Shown here: piece after piece, positions 38,940 through 50,570 of the stretch | Numbering within the stretch: position 1 is the first letter of the stretch | Layout: each line of letters starts with the position of its first letter | Assembly: GCF_028554725.1 (NCBI RefSeq) | Contig: NC_071670.1 | Coordinates: 7,182,501 to 7,246,500 of the forward strand | Reading direction: 5' to 3' | Length of the DNA stretch: 64,000 bases | DNA from: Zeugodacus cucurbitae | Taxonomy: Eukaryota; Arthropoda; Insecta; Diptera; Tephritidae | Program-made: the position numbers and the translations under genes | The notes under the pieces: generated by a model | Databases searched by the model: none | The model's input: the letters and a program-made list of their open reading frames with translations, nothing else | Told to the model about the DNA's origin: nothing

Positions 38940-39240
38940 TGATCTCTTCACAATTTGCACAAATAAATTCACAATCTGAAGAAGTCTTATGGTTTCGAAA
39001 TGACTTGGGGTCTCGACTGTAGCAACACCATTTGTATTCCAACATATATTGCCATAGAAATAGAGCTTTGATGTCTTTTTGGCCGACAAAGTGGAGATTT
39101 ATGGAGATCACGATCAATAAAAAAGCAAAATTTGTTTTATGAGCGATGAGAGAACTTGAAGAACTCACCTCCCATAATTATTATTCGAACAGAATAACTG
39201 ATCCGCTGAAATCGTCCTAATATTACAATTTTTACAATTC
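38940..39240. other. Non-coding DNA
   Basis: Balanced texture, no gene or repeat unit recognised; short minus-strand frame 38929-39168 is unassigned. Confidence 0.3.
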
Positions 39241-40060
39241 ATCAGGAGGAGGGAGAAAATGCTGAAGTTTGAGCTCAGGACGCTCTGAACGTTCTTTCGA
39301 CGCAAGGTCCATCGGTATTCCCGATCGGACAACGGGATGATGTTAGTGGGGTGCAAATCTCACACTGACATGCACTTTCGATGTCCAGAATTGTCTGAAA
39401 GTTGTGGAAATAGAGTAAGCTTCTACTTTGACCCTAGCACTTTTGAATACCGAGGTTAAAAAATATTCTTTCACTAGCCATCCAAGCTAGTAAGGTTCAG
39501 TAACGATATTAATTTACTTAATTTTTGAGATTAAGACATTCTATCGATGTACAATATAGTTCTGCTCCGGTCTAAAGAATCTTTTTGTAACATAAAGGAT
39601 ATGACTAGGGTATAATTATCCAAAACAATCGCTTACATACCACGAAGAGAAGAGAACAAATACTGATGATTCATCCTATCGAAATTGACGTTCTTTCGAC
39701 GAAATGTCCACCGGTATTCCCGATCGGATCATGGGATGATTTTACTTGAGCACAAGTCTAACACTGACTTAAACCTTCGCTACTCAGGATTCGGTTGGAA
39801 GATAGCAAGTAGAGGAAACCTCTTCTTTGACCCTGCTGACTTTGGACAACGAAGTTAAAAGTTTATTATTTAACTGCTTTAGCCAGCCAAGCTAGCAAGG
39901 CTCGAAGAAGGCATTTCTTTAGTTGATTTGTAGCCGTCTTGAACTCGACACAAACCTACTAAGGAAAATAATATCAACACCAGACATCACCGATGTACAA
40001 TAGACTTCTTATAAAGGACATGATTAGGGTATAATTGTCTTAAACCTAGCCTCATCCATC
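39240..40060. repeat. Direct duplication, period about 400-420 bp
   Basis: The longest local duplication seen. Shared landmarks in order: gttctttcgacg (39290 and 39690), cggtattcccgatcgga followed by gggatgat, aca(c)tgac(a/t)t, tttgaccct.(g/c), ccaagctag(t/c)aagg, cgatgtacaata(t/g) and agggtataatt (39607 and about 40026). On the minus strand both copies translate part of the same peptide (SDREYRWT followed by RRKNV). This hints that the ancestral unit may have been coding, but the second copy has a stop within it and I recognise no family. Confidence 0.7.
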
Positions 40061-42520
40061 CCCATTTGGACACATATTACAAATACGAGAAAAAGATAGA
40101 GAAACAAAATTGTGCTAAAGTGGGGTCTACTGTAGAGTCTTTCCTATTAAAGAGGACTGCCTATGAAGTATACATATTTATGGAGTAGCTGTAGAATTAT
40201 TTGGCAGAAGAAGGAGCTCGAGGTAATTTGAAAGGGATTCCACCGATTCTACCATAGAGTTTGATTGGACCGGGCATAGGAACATTTCTTAGAATTTTTG
40301 TATATACAAAGTGTTTCGTAAGAGGCGGCCAGGTGCCTCTCAATCTGGGTCAGTCTAATTGCTAAGCAGAACCACATAATCCTCCTGTCTCTCTCATATT
40401 TCTCCTAGTCTTCTTCTTTTCTGTAGATTCTATTTTTTCACATAGCTAATGTATTTTTACTAAAATTCCCCCCTCCTCTTCTCAACTGCCTCTACCTAAA
40501 ACAAACAAGGCCTCCCACCACACAACATTTGGCGCGTTAATTTTACATTTTCACTCATTTTCCATTGACGCGCCGCGAGTTGTCAGTCAGCCGACGCGAC
40601 GCGACGCTACTAATTAGTCGCTGTCATGCCATTGGCGAAAGTGCCGCATATAAATTGCAAATGTGCTTAGAGGTGGGTGTATGTATGCAAGTGTTGGTGT
40701 GTGTGTGAATGTGCGTATTAATGTAGCAGAAATTATGTTCTACGTTTAATAAACTTTCGCAAATTTTATGCGAATTTTCATTGCGCTAAAATTGTTGCAC
40801 CGCTGCCAAGCGAGAATGTCGAAAATTTTAATTGTTTTTAATTAAAAGTGAAATCAGAATAAAGGAGATGAAGCGATGACGCAAATTGGAAATTGATGGT
40901 GAAATTTTTTGTTAGTCACTAAAATAGTTTTAAATTTAAGAAGTATTAAGATAAAAATAAAAAAAAAATACAGAAAAATAAACTGAAAAATTTTAACAAC
41001 TACAAATTTGTGAAATTTTACGATATTATTAGCAGCCACTTCTAAGAGTCTATAATGGGTCTCAAAACCTATAAGGAAATTCAAGTCTACAGAGGAATAT
41101 AGAAAAATATTATTTTTCTTACAATTTGTGTTAAACTCAAGTATCTGGAATCGAGTCATCTTACCTCAAAGTCAATGACGACGCCGATCAGTCACTCTAA
41201 AGTTCTCAATACCATTTTACCATGATCTTAAATTTTCACGAAAGAACTGTAGAAAATTTGAGAGTCTGTCTATTATGTGGTGTTGGTGGATGTATTTGAA
41301 AATCGAAATAAGAAGAATAAAAATTACCTTATATAACTCCCTATTGGGGTAAATATTTAGCATAATAGATTGGAAGAAAATCGTATTTTCTCCTTATTCT
41401 AAGGTAGTATTATCGGGGTCTTAACAAATCATAAAGATGTTGAGCAATCTAAGAACAATCTAGATACCGGATATTGGATGACAGGTGGTATATTGCTTCC
41501 AAGTCTTTATTTTTCCCTGGTAACTAAACAATATGAGAAATTTCTCGTGTTTATATTTAAAAATATGTATTGTATTGTGTATGTGAAATATCTTAGAATA
41601 GCTCCTATAGGAGGAGGGAAAGATGAAAATCGTAGAAAAATAATCTCCGACCTGTCTTGATTCTGCACAAATTGCGGTATGTTGAGAATAGGATGAGGAC
41701 TGTTTCCTATGAAACTATTTCGGTTATATTCAACAATTAGAGCTACAGAAGAGCTCTTAAAGTTTGAGAGATGATATTATGTATAGCTAGACGATCTGTA
41801 ATACTATTCGCCATACTAAAAAAGATTCATCAGGTTCTAGTCGATAGTATAGACAGAATACGGCGTCTTTCATAATGCTGATCAAAGCCTCCTTGAGGTT
41901 ATAAGGATCTTTGAAATACCATTAAGTGACAAATGTCACTTGTACCTTGTCTGTATACCTTCTCACTCTATAAGTTATAAAGCAGCCGGCTTGTGTGAAG
42001 AATTATTATAATTTCCTTTGCTTAGAAGCGAGTTGGGATCTTATGAAATTGGAAAAAAACTATGCTAATGATGGTATAGGACTCTGAGAGGGTAGTAACT
42101 AGATTTTGATCGGAGGAAATCCGAGATACTTTGAAGAATCTATGGATAAGTAAAAAATGATGCCACCAGTTAAAAAAATATGACTTACAATTCAGAAGGA
42201 ACTATTATGTACCTACATATGTATGTATGTACATACATGTATAAGAGAAGTAATACATAGAACGCTCATAGTTTGATATACACACACATTTATCTACAAC
42301 AACAATACATCAACAGAATTCAGAAATCAGCTGTCGACTACACAAAAAGTTGCGCTGAAGAGTTCTACAAAATATAAAAACGCTGCTTAACCTTCAGCGT
42401 AAGGGTATTATAGCAAGGAGTACGGAAGTGTATGTATATGAACTTGAAAAAATAGGAAAATCAAATAAAACCGAAAATTCATTCATTAAATGAAGAATAA
42501 ATAGCGACTAACGGCATAAG
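40060..42520. other. Non-coding stretch
   Basis: Balanced to about 40470; 40490-40860 has moderate GC with a cgacg repeat at about 40591-40608; 40860-41160 is A/T-leaning; 41160-42170 is balanced. At 42223-42238 there is a perfect 16-bp palindrome in TATG-repeat DNA. No gene is recognised. Confidence 0.35.
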
Positions 42521-42523
42521 CAG

Positions 42524-42868
42524 TAAGGGGAGAGAAGTTGAAAAAAGTATGCGAGGAAGCTGAGGAGGGAGTAAATGAGAAGAGGAAGGGGGGAAATTAT
42601 GAGGAAAGTAGGAAAAGGGAAGAGGAAGGAGGAAAAGTGAAGAGGAAGAACAAAATATGAGATGGAAGAAGGAAAAACGTAGAGGAAGGAGATATATAAA
42701 AGAGGGGTGAGGTAACAATAAGAAGAGAAGGAAAAAATATGAGAGGAAGAACAAAAACAGAAGATGATGGAAAGAAACCAGAGGAAGGATAAAATAGAAA
42801 GAGTAAGGTGGTGAAAAAAAGTAGAGTAAGGAGCAAGGAGCAAAAGTGGAAGGATGACAAAAATGAGC
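42524..42868 (+). repeat. 345-bp polypurine tract
   Basis: Nearly all bases on the plus strand are A or G, in loose variants of gaggaaggagga and agaggaagaacaaaatatgag. Only scattered T and C interrupt it. The three overlapping minus-strand frames (87-152 codons, Leu/Ser/Phe/Pro-rich) are the pyrimidine-strand translation of this tract, not genes. Such strand asymmetry can form triplex DNA and often marks decayed GAA/GGA microsatellites. Confidence 0.85.
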
Positions 42869-42869
42869 G

Positions 42870-44040
42870 TAGTCCTCAAAACAATTAAATTTAATATAAA
42901 GAAGCGGCAACAAGAAGTGGGAAATTTTGTAAATCAAAGATACAGAAACGAAGAGGGTTGCTGTTTTGACCTACAAACAAACATTTCTACTTACAAAAAT
43001 TATAAGAAAGCAATTTTGCAACCGAGAAACTGCGTGAAGATGCGAAGTAGGGAAAAATCAGAAAATAAAGCAAATGTATAAGACTAGCTTATAGACACAC
43101 ATACATATAAATATATATGTAATAAGTGGATATATGTATATAAACATGTATATATGTATATGTATATAAGCTTGTGTATATCATTATATTGTGGCCCTAC
43201 ACCCCTAGATGGCAGCCATTTGTGCGTTGGAACAGCTGTCAACGCTATTGAAAGGGGAAAACAGGAGCAAACTCACGCATAACAGTACATTTAAATGCCG
43301 CTGCAGGAGCTGCTGAATAATTGAAAAACAGCAAGAGCGGCGATAATTTCACAGGCAGTTGTTTAACTGTATATATATACACAGGTATGTTGTTGTTGTA
43401 AAATTGTGATAACAGTAAAAATATGTAAATAACAAACAAAAAAGAAAATAAAATAAAAATAAAATTTGCATGTAACTCAACAAAAACAGCTGCCACTAAT
43501 TACGCTGCTGCACAACCGCATAACAGCGACGGCGCCGCCGCTATAACATTTGTATGTTAATGAGCGTGCGTTGCATGCAGCAACTTTCAATATGTGTGCT
43601 TCAAAGGTGTGCTTGTGTGTGTCGTATGTATGTATGTACATAATATAGTTTTTAAGTGCATATTTGCCTTCACCCTTCATTTCTTCTTTTTTTTTGTTTT
43701 GTTTTTGCAGTGAGAAACCAGTTTTGTGCAACATGCAAGCCGCATGGCAGCCATTGTGCCACATGTTGAAGCACATAAGACTTGTAGTGTGTGTGTAAAT
43801 ATGTATATAGTACTCAAATTGCATTGCATTCGACAGCGTGTAGCGAAAGAAGCGGTCAAAGAAGTTGTGCAGAAGTGTAAACTCCGCAACAGTATGCTGT
43901 ATAGCATAACAGTGATTGGGAGAGTAACAGTATGAAGCAACATTTATGAACATAACATTATTTATAATGTAAAGTATATATTTAAGAGGCTGAAATTAAA
44001 CGATGAGCTTTTAATTATATATTAAATAAAAATTAAAAAA
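42870..44040. other. Non-coding DNA with TATA/TATG alternation
   Basis: 43085-43185 is alternating TA/TG repeats. 43200-43560 has moderate GC. 43676-43710 looks like a polypyrimidine tract followed by gcag and so resembles a 3' splice site. The frames at 43477-43953 (-) and 43726-43935 (+) have no recognised domain. Confidence 0.35.
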
Positions 44041-44126
44041 AAAATTAATTATACCAGTTGTGTATTCGATTGGCTCCCCGTTAAAGATTTATAATGAAAA
44101 TGAACTATAGAATAACTACCAAAGCA

Positions 44127-45407
44127 ATTATTTATAATCCATCTATCGAGCCTACTGTGTGAAAGACTTAAGCCCACCGTCAACAAACTGAGTGTGGCTT
44201 TAGACCTGTAAAATCCACAACTGACCAGATATTCACCATGCGCCAATTCTTGGAGAAGACCCGTGAAAAGAGGATCGACACACACCAGCTATTTGTCGAT
44301 TTTAAAGCTGCTTTCGACAGCACGAAAAGGAGCTGTTTTTACGCCGCGATGTCTGAATTTGGTATCCCCGCAAAACTAATACGGCTGTGTAAGTTGACGT
44401 TGAGCAACACCAAAAGTTCCGTCATGATTGTGAAGGATCTCTTCGAGCCGTTCGATACCAAACGAGGTTTCAGACAAGGTGACTCACTATCGTGTGACTT
44501 CTTTTACTTGATTCTCGAAAAAATTATACGAGCTGCAGAGCTAAATAGAGAAGGTACAATCTTCTATAAGAGTGTACAGCTGCTGGCGTACGCCGATGAT
44601 ATTGATATCTATCATCGGAAGCAACAACCGCGCAGTTAGTTCTGCTTTTTCAAGCATGGATAAGGCGGCGAAGCGAATGGGTCTGGAGGTGAATAAGGAC
44701 AAGACGAAATATCTCCTGTCATCAAGCAAACAGTCGGCGCATTCGCGTCTTGGCTCCCACGTCACTGTTGACAGTCATAACTTCGAGGTCGTAGATAATT
44801 TCGTTTATCTGGGAACCAGCATCAACAACACGAACAATGTCAGCCTCGAAATCCAGCGCAGAATAACTCTTGCCAACAGGTGCTACTTTGGACTGAGTAG
44901 GCAATTGAAAAGTAAAGTCCTCTCTCGGCGAACCAAAATCAAACTCTACAAGTCGCTTATCATTCCCGTCCTGCTTTATGGTGCAGAAGCTTGGACGATG
45001 TCAACATCAGATGAGACGACACTAGGAGTTTTCGAGAGGAAAATTTTGCGCAAGATTTACGGTCCTCAGAACATTGACAACGGCGAATACCGCAGACGAT
45101 GGCACGATGAGCTGTACGAGTTATACGATGACATTGACATTAGTTCAGCGAATAAAAAGACAGCGGCTACGCTGGCTAGGTCATGTTGTCCGAATGGACG
45201 AAAACACTCCAACTCTGAAAGTGTTCGATGCAGTACCCGCCGGAAGGCCTCCACACCGTTGGAGGGACCAGGTGGAGAGCGACCTGGTTACACTTGGAAT
45301 CTCTAACTGGCGCCGAACTGCGAAGGAAAGAGAGGAGTGGCGCGCTCTCATCGATTCGGCTATAACCGGCTAAACGGTTCAACGCCAATTACATACATTA
45401 TTTATAA
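44127..45407 (+). mobile_element. LINE family A, copy A2, with 11-bp direct-repeat flanks
   Basis: The insert proper is 44138-45396. It begins in the RT upstream of copy A1 (a ctactgtgtgaaagactta segment, then gagtgtggctttagacctg, about 44152-44204) and ends after the stop with ...ccaattacatac. The word attatttataa stands immediately before (44127-44137) and after (45397-45407). Such an A/T word can recur by chance, but it falls exactly at both ends of the LINE homology, so I take it as the target-site duplication. The flanks belong to the TATACCAGTT repeat family, so the LINE landed in an older repeat. Confidence 0.85.
44152..45375 (+). pseudogene. Broken reverse transcriptase of LINE A2
   Basis: Reverse transcriptase fragment of the same family as A1. 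Motif A (VDFKAAFDS) lies at about 44296-44322, RGFRQGDSLS at about 44464-44493 and the catalytic YADD at 44589-44600. Three breaks are visible: a deletion near 44190 that removes residues before the CGFRP-type block; a 4-base insertion near 44612 relative to A1; and a frame change near 45140. The C-terminal block RLRWLGHVVRMDE is at about 45164-45202, and a short deletion near 45240 removes a Gly/Arg-rich segment kept in A1. The stop is at 45371-45373. The two copies share disruptions at different places, so they decayed independently. Confidence 0.85.
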
Positions 45408-45418
45408 AATAAATTAGA

Positions 45419-46105
45419 TTCATTGATTATACCAATTTCATATTTTATTCTTTTTTTTTTAATTATTATAAAATAAAATATAAGATAAATTTTAAAATGA
45501 ATTTTTCTAAAACAAAAATTATACCAGTTTATCGGATTTGTACCTCTCAAACTTTCCTCAGAGAAGACAATTTCAGATGAGAAACCTCTGAAAGAGATGA
45601 AATTATTGGCTGGTCTCGACATACAACGAGAAAAGTTCACCTAAACTGTATGAAGATCAGAAAAGGACTGACCCGAGCAATTTCGAACTGAACTAAGAGC
45701 ATTGACTTGAAAAATTTATTCATTCATTATACCAGTTGATATAATTTATGCCAGTTTTTTACTCTATTCCCCCGTTTTTAATTATTATAAAATAAAATAT
45801 GACTAAAAAATATGACTTTCTAAAAATAATATTTGCAAAAATAATTAATTATACCAGTTTATCAGATTTATACCAGTTGTTTATTCGTTGCAACACCTAC
45901 TTCAAGCTAGCTAGAATGTAGTACAATTTAAAGAGGTTATCTCAACCTTACCTCAGGGAAGCCAATTATAGTTGAGAAGCCTCTGAAAGAGATGAAATTA
46001 TTGACGGTTCTGACTGATCTAGATACAAAGCGATACAAAGATCACCTTAACTGTATGAATATCAGAAAAGGACTGGACCGAGCAATGTTGAACTCAATAA
46101 GGAAT
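45419..46105. repeat. Tandem duplication carrying TATACCAGTT words
   Basis: Copy 1 (45419-45718) and copy 2 (45719-46105) share ttcatt(g/c)attatacca (45419 and 45719), aattattataaaataaaatat, attataccagtttatc(g/a)gattt (45519 and 45849), cctctgaaagagatgaaatta (45585 and 45980; described, not a coding motif), and ccgagcaat (about 45672 and 46078). Copy 2 has an insertion of about 80 bp. The left flank of LINE A2 (about 43985-44070) resembles the same unit, so a third copy may have been split by the LINE. Confidence 0.7.
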
Positions 46106-46900
46106 AATTATCAGGTAACAACGCAAAGTAATTCTATCAGTTTGAGTTGGTCCTCTGAACATCATGGAAAAAAAGCAGTGTCTTCGTTTGTAGCTTAAGT
46201 TAAAGGTACTGCAGAGTTAATATTTTCGAATTTCGAAGTTGACAGTTCATACGAGGACAAATATATATTCGTACTATGATTGAAGTGTCAAATCGAAGAC
46301 ATTTGCTTCTATGAAGTCTCTTTAAGTAATCTCACTGCAGATTTAATGGTTCAAGGTATTCACTCTAGTGAAAAATAGTGTCTAAAAACATTGAAATAGC
46401 TTGAATTATATCGCCAGAGTTCACGTTAAAAGGTATGGAAATGAACACCAGCTATTATCCGGGTTCGACAAGGTGATAAGGCGTTCAGTGATGCCTCCGC
46501 TTACAGAAGATTTGTCGTGACTTCAGACGTCATTGGTATCCTTCCTTCATTGTGCAGAACCCTAGAGTTTAGTACAGAGACCTAGAGTTTTACGGTCTCC
46601 TAAACTCTTCTCTAGAGGTGTATCTGATTTTTCAGGAAGCATGAACCGACCTCAAGTCTTGCTCTTTCATCATTCAATCATCCTGTTGTAGAAATTTCGC
46701 ATTTATAAGTCTATGCGGTGAAGTCAATCTTGATATTTTTCTATATTTGAATACTTCATATAAATCTTATTCTGGAAGCTTCTAGAAGTATGTTGCATAA
46801 AAAATATTGAATTTTTTTGTTTTTTTCCAGGTCTACATAGCATTGTTACTCATATTTAGTTAGTCTGAATTAAAAAAAAAACATGGCCATTACTTCATAA
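46105..46900. other. Balanced-texture non-coding block
   Basis: No gene, RNA or clear repeat is recognised. The 68-codon frame 45992-46198 (+) overlapping its left edge lies in the duplicated unit and is not supported as a gene. Confidence 0.3.
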
Positions 46901-46919
46901 ACCTCTTATCAACATTTTT

Positions 46920-47480
46920 TCTAAGAATATGTTGCATCAACATGTTGCTACAGTCATAGGCTACAGTCAGAGGCTACATAGCACACATTAACATGTTGCA
47001 CGCCATTGTAAAACACAACAAACTCATTATGAAGTTGCATAGAAACTCCAACGGCGCACTGTTAACACTTACATACACATACACACACTCTCTCTCTCGC
47101 TTTCGCGCTCTCAACAAATCACCACTCTTCTGCACAAAATACAATCTGCTTAAATACAAGCATAAACATATTTATGTCTTTCATATCTACAACGTGTATC
47201 TGCAACATGCCACACATTTGTGCATGTATTGTTATTGTTGTTCTTGTTGCACAGCCATAGCGCGGTTGCTCGCCACAATGGTACATGAGATTTCTGCCAC
47301 TGATAGCGCAACAACAGTGCACAAACTAGCAGCCACTAACTTTAACGCGGCGCGTCACATTTTGTTGCACGAAGTGATGAGGCTACTTGCAACAATTGTT
47401 TTTGGTGTTGCATTTACATAGCATGTGCATGCACATAGTTTGTATGTACATACATGCCACTTGGTGCATGTTTTGTGTTG
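46920..47480. other. Second TGCAAC/GTTGCA cluster with a CT tract
   Basis: Nine TGCAAC or GTTGCA hexamers lie in about 560 bp, as in the 29-30.6 kb block. A (CT)n run with GAGAG words on the complement is at about 47088-47113. Frames of 67-142 codons on both strands overlap and are not called. Confidence 0.45.
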
Positions 47481-47576
47481 CATTTGCATTTCAAATAAGT
47501 TTAGAAATTTTGCAGATTCAGAAGAGTGCTATGGCCGAGATTTGCTTGGAACGCTTTCTTAGAAGTAAGGTAATAA

Positions 47577-48045
47577 CTTTAGAAAGATGGTGGTGCATGC
47601 GAGATTAAGGCGTTTATAGACATGGAAAGGCGAAAAATTTACTTAATTTGCAATAAATGTTAAAATTTTCAACTGGTATAAAATCTGGTATATTTTTTTT
47701 TCTAAAAAAATGAGTACAGAAAGTGGTTGCCTCTAGAAAAATAATAGCGCATGTGAGATTAAGGCGTTTATATACAAGGGAACTCAAAAAATTGGCTTAA
47801 TTTTTCAAAAAAGTTAAAATTTTGAACTGGTATAAAATCTGGTATAATTTTTTTTCTAAAAAAATGAGTACAGAAAGTGGTTGCCTCTAGAAAAATAATA
47901 GCGCATGTGAGGTTAAGGCGTTTATATACATGGGAACTCAAAAAAATTGGCTTAATTTTGCAAAATAGTTAAAATTTTGAACTCGTATAAAAACTGGTAT
48001 AATTTTTTTTTCTAAAAAAATGAGCGCAGAAACTGATTGCGAGTC
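47577..48045. repeat. 154-bp tandem array, three units
   Basis: ggcgtttata starts units at 47609, 47763 and 47917, both steps 154 bp. Each unit has a ggtataaaa(t/a)ctggtata word, a ttttctaaaaaaatgag word and, except the last, a gcctctagaaaaataata word. Units 1-3 are close to identical over long stretches, so this is a young expansion. Partial echoes continue to about 48215 (ggtataaaaactggtata at 48096, ctggcataattta at about 48200). The ggtata words are the reverse complement of the TATACCAGTT words at 44.0-45.9 kb. Confidence 0.9.
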
Positions 48046-48215
48046 AAAATTTTGCTCCAAATATTAATATTTACTACTAGAACAGTCATTATGAACTGGT
48101 ATAAAAACTGGTATAAATTTATTTTGAACAAATATGTGTATATAATATGAAAATTCGCAATCCACAATACTTTTTATGTATTTTTACTTAATCTAAGCAA
48201 CTGGCATAATTTATA

Positions 48216-48830
48216 GGAGATGAAAAAACACTAAAATAATGTCTTAATATCCAGTATGTATAAAAATTTCCACTAGAGTACAATTCAATTTCTTTTCAAT
48301 ACCCTGCACGGACATGCGGTAACATTAGAAAACCACACTCGCAAACAAATGACACGAGTGCCAAGCAACGGCGGCTATCTAACTACGGCAGCGCTCACAA
48401 CGGTGGCTCTGTTGATGGCGTTTGGCGGCGACAAACGTTGCGGCTGGCTGACAGCCAACAGACGGTGTCAAAGTGCTTGTCCGCGGAAGCGGCGTCGGTG
48501 AACTATGTTCAACTGCTGAGAGTTTTTCTGTTTCATGTTAGTCGTGTTGTTGTTGTTGCTGGTGAGGAGTTTTTTCTTCTTATCGCATCGTTGAAGCTGA
48601 GCTTTTTCACCAGCCTTGGCGCTGGAGCGATACTAAAGCATATGCCAACAACAACAATAACAATAACAGCAACAGTTTTAATGTGTTATGGAGCAAATTT
48701 TTGATTTGTTTTGTTGGCGCGTGCGAGGAAGCTTTGAAGTAGTTTTTGGATTAGATGTTTTTTGGTGTTGTTGTGGTTTAGTTTAGATGTCCAAATGGTA
48801 TTAGTATAAGATCTTTTTGGTATTTTTTGG
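48216..48830. other. Moderate-GC DNA, no gene recognised
   Basis: CAA/TTG-type DNA with CpG words around 48350-48520 and a ttgttgttgttg tract at about 48545. The 88-codon frame 48438-48704 (+) has no recognised domain. A regulatory or 5' exon role is possible but unsupported. Confidence 0.3.
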
Positions 48831-49385
48831 TTTTTTCTCGAGTTCAGTATACAATTTTTACAAAAATTCTGTTATACCTTCAGAAAAAATGAATTTTTGG
48901 AAAAAAAAATATAATACATTTTTCAGTTTTTGAAAAAAATTTTGAAAATTTAAAAATTTCCAATAAATCAAATTTTGAGAATTTCTAAATAACAAGTAAA
49001 AAAAGTCTGAAATGAGAACTTGACAAAAATTATAAAAAAAAAATTTTCATAAAAAAAACAATTCATACAAAAAATTCCAAGTTTTGAAAAAAAATTAAAA
49101 AAAAAAAAATTAAATAGTATTAAAAAAATTAAAAATAAACTTTGTATAAAAAAATTTATAATTAACAGTTTTCTATTAAAAAAAAAAAATACTTTTGAAA
49201 ATTTTGATTCAAAAATAAAAAAAATGTTTGAATTGAAAATATTTAGCATTTTTTTTTTTCATTTTTCTTTTTAATTAACAAAATTTGAAACAAAAATAAT
49301 TTTTTTAATTAACTCTTTTTTTCAAAATTTTCAAAAAATATTAGAAATTAAAAAAAATATTTTTTTTTTAATTCGAAATTTTTAA
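48830..49385. repeat. A/T-rich low-complexity tract
   Basis: Runs of A and T with aaaatttt, aaaaaaatta and tttgaaaa words, no clear period. The 93-codon Phe-rich minus-strand frame here is a by-product of composition. Confidence 0.65.
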
Positions 49386-49389
49386 ATTT

Positions 49390-50570
49390 CGAAGAAGTCA
49401 CTTCAAACGCTCAAAACTTTGTTCGCTATTGGGTAACACTGGCTGAGGGGTCACCACTGTTGACCCCAACAGAGTACACATACATTCACACTTAATTTTG
49501 TTGTTGTTCTTGGCGAACTTAGTCGCCCGCTTGCTGCAGCAGAGATTCACCTCAAGGCGCTGACCAAATCCCAACAGCTTCAACAACAAGCACAGAAGGT
49601 GAAGATAAAAAACCGACAAACACAACAACAACAACACTTGTAGAACGGCGTTGGCAGCGTTGAGAGTCACGGCGACAGCGCAACAGCGCCAACGACACTT
49701 TGGAGCGCGCGCCGCATCACAAAAAAAAAAAAAACAAAAAAAGTTAGCGAAGGTGGCGACATATGCAAAAACAACAATAAGAAGAGGTTTAAACAGCAGC
49801 AGCAGACGCCGTTCGCCGCCGCCGCTTCGACGTGCAACAAGCTGTCTGTCTGTCACACGGCCAACTCGAAGACGCGAGGCAATCTGCAACAACCGCGCTC
49901 ACTCGTCGACTCGTCAATGCACGCCACATGCTCGCTACATTCATTCAACTCGCTAATACACAGCGACGCCGCTGCGGCCATAAATTCAGCATTGACGTCG
50001 ACGCTAAGCGCATCGCTGCTGCTGCAACAGCCGTATCTAGCGCCTAGTGTCCGTGGCTGCGTTTGGCATTTTGCGCGTTTGCCATTTTTGTGTCTTCTTC
50101 TTCTTGGTGTCGTGCACATCGTCGTCCGTCGAGCGTTGGCAAGTTGTTGTCGTGTTGGCGTCGTCACTGTTTTTGGTTTTGCGTTTTTTCTTCGCTTCGC
50201 TGCGTCTCCGTGCGTCTTTTGAAGACCTGCAAATTCGGAATATTTTCGCTTTCGTTGCGACGCGTCGGCTGAACGTCGCGTACGGTGTTTTGTGTGGTGC
50301 ATTTTAGCCGTCGCCAATTTGGGCATGCCAGCAAAAGGAGATTTTTTGAAAATTTGTTTTGGCGAAAATTGCCGCAATTCACGGCAGGCAAATATGGCAA
50401 ATTTCGTGTGAAATTTGTGCGAATTCGTAATGTGAATTTTGAGTTTGAAAAATCGCAAATCGGTGAATTAAAATTTTTGTGAATTGATTTGAACGGGTTT
50501 ACCGAAATTTTGAAGTGGATTTAAGTGAACCCAAAATAAGTATTAAAAAAAAAACGAATATTTGTGGCAA
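49390..50570 (+). other. GC/CpG-rich island ending in a splice-donor match: candidate 5' non-coding exon
   Basis: This island, among the GC- and CpG-richest parts of the window, lies between two A/T-rich tracts. It contains CAG/CAA and GCCGCC words. A fly initiator-type TCATTC is at 49941-49946. The island ends at a strong 5' splice-site match, ggcaa|gtgagtg, at 50570/50571. The text before the donor (gtgaatttt, gtgaaatttgtg) resembles long fly 5' UTRs. Frames as long as 164-201 codons exist on the minus strand but overlap other open frames and are Arg/Lys- or Cys-rich without domains. A promoter with an untranslated first exon on the plus strand is my best guess; a purely non-coding island is equally possible. 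Confidence 0.3.

Noticed and set aside
38427..38942. 171-codon plus-strand open frame, Cys/Phe/Leu-rich
   Set aside because: Composition reflects TGT/TTT triplets; no signal peptide plus mature domain layout, no conserved cysteine framework and no upstream promoter evidence beyond a CT tract.
42223..42238. Perfect 16-bp palindrome as a regulatory site
   Set aside because: It is made of TATG/CATA microsatellite units and such palindromes arise by chance there.
42479..42937. Three overlapping minus-strand frames (87-152 codons) resembling membrane proteins
   Set aside because: They are translations of the pyrimidine strand of a polypurine tract in three phases at once.
43676..43712. 3' splice site of an exon
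   Set aside because: Polypyrimidine plus AG matches are common in this T-rich DNA and no coding exon follows.
43477..43953. 158-codon minus-strand frame
   Set aside because: Overlaps another minus-strand frame and a plus-strand frame of similar quality; no domain; contains microsatellite translation.
49398..49892. 164-codon minus-strand frame with hydrophobic stretches
   Set aside because: Hydrophobicity comes from CAA/CAG tracts read on the opposite strand; no recognised family.
49853..50458. 201-codon minus-strand open frame, Arg/Lys-rich
   Set aside because: It is the longest ATG-initiated frame outside transposons, but it overlaps open frames in other phases, has no domain I know, and lies in a CpG-rich island where stops are rare by composition.
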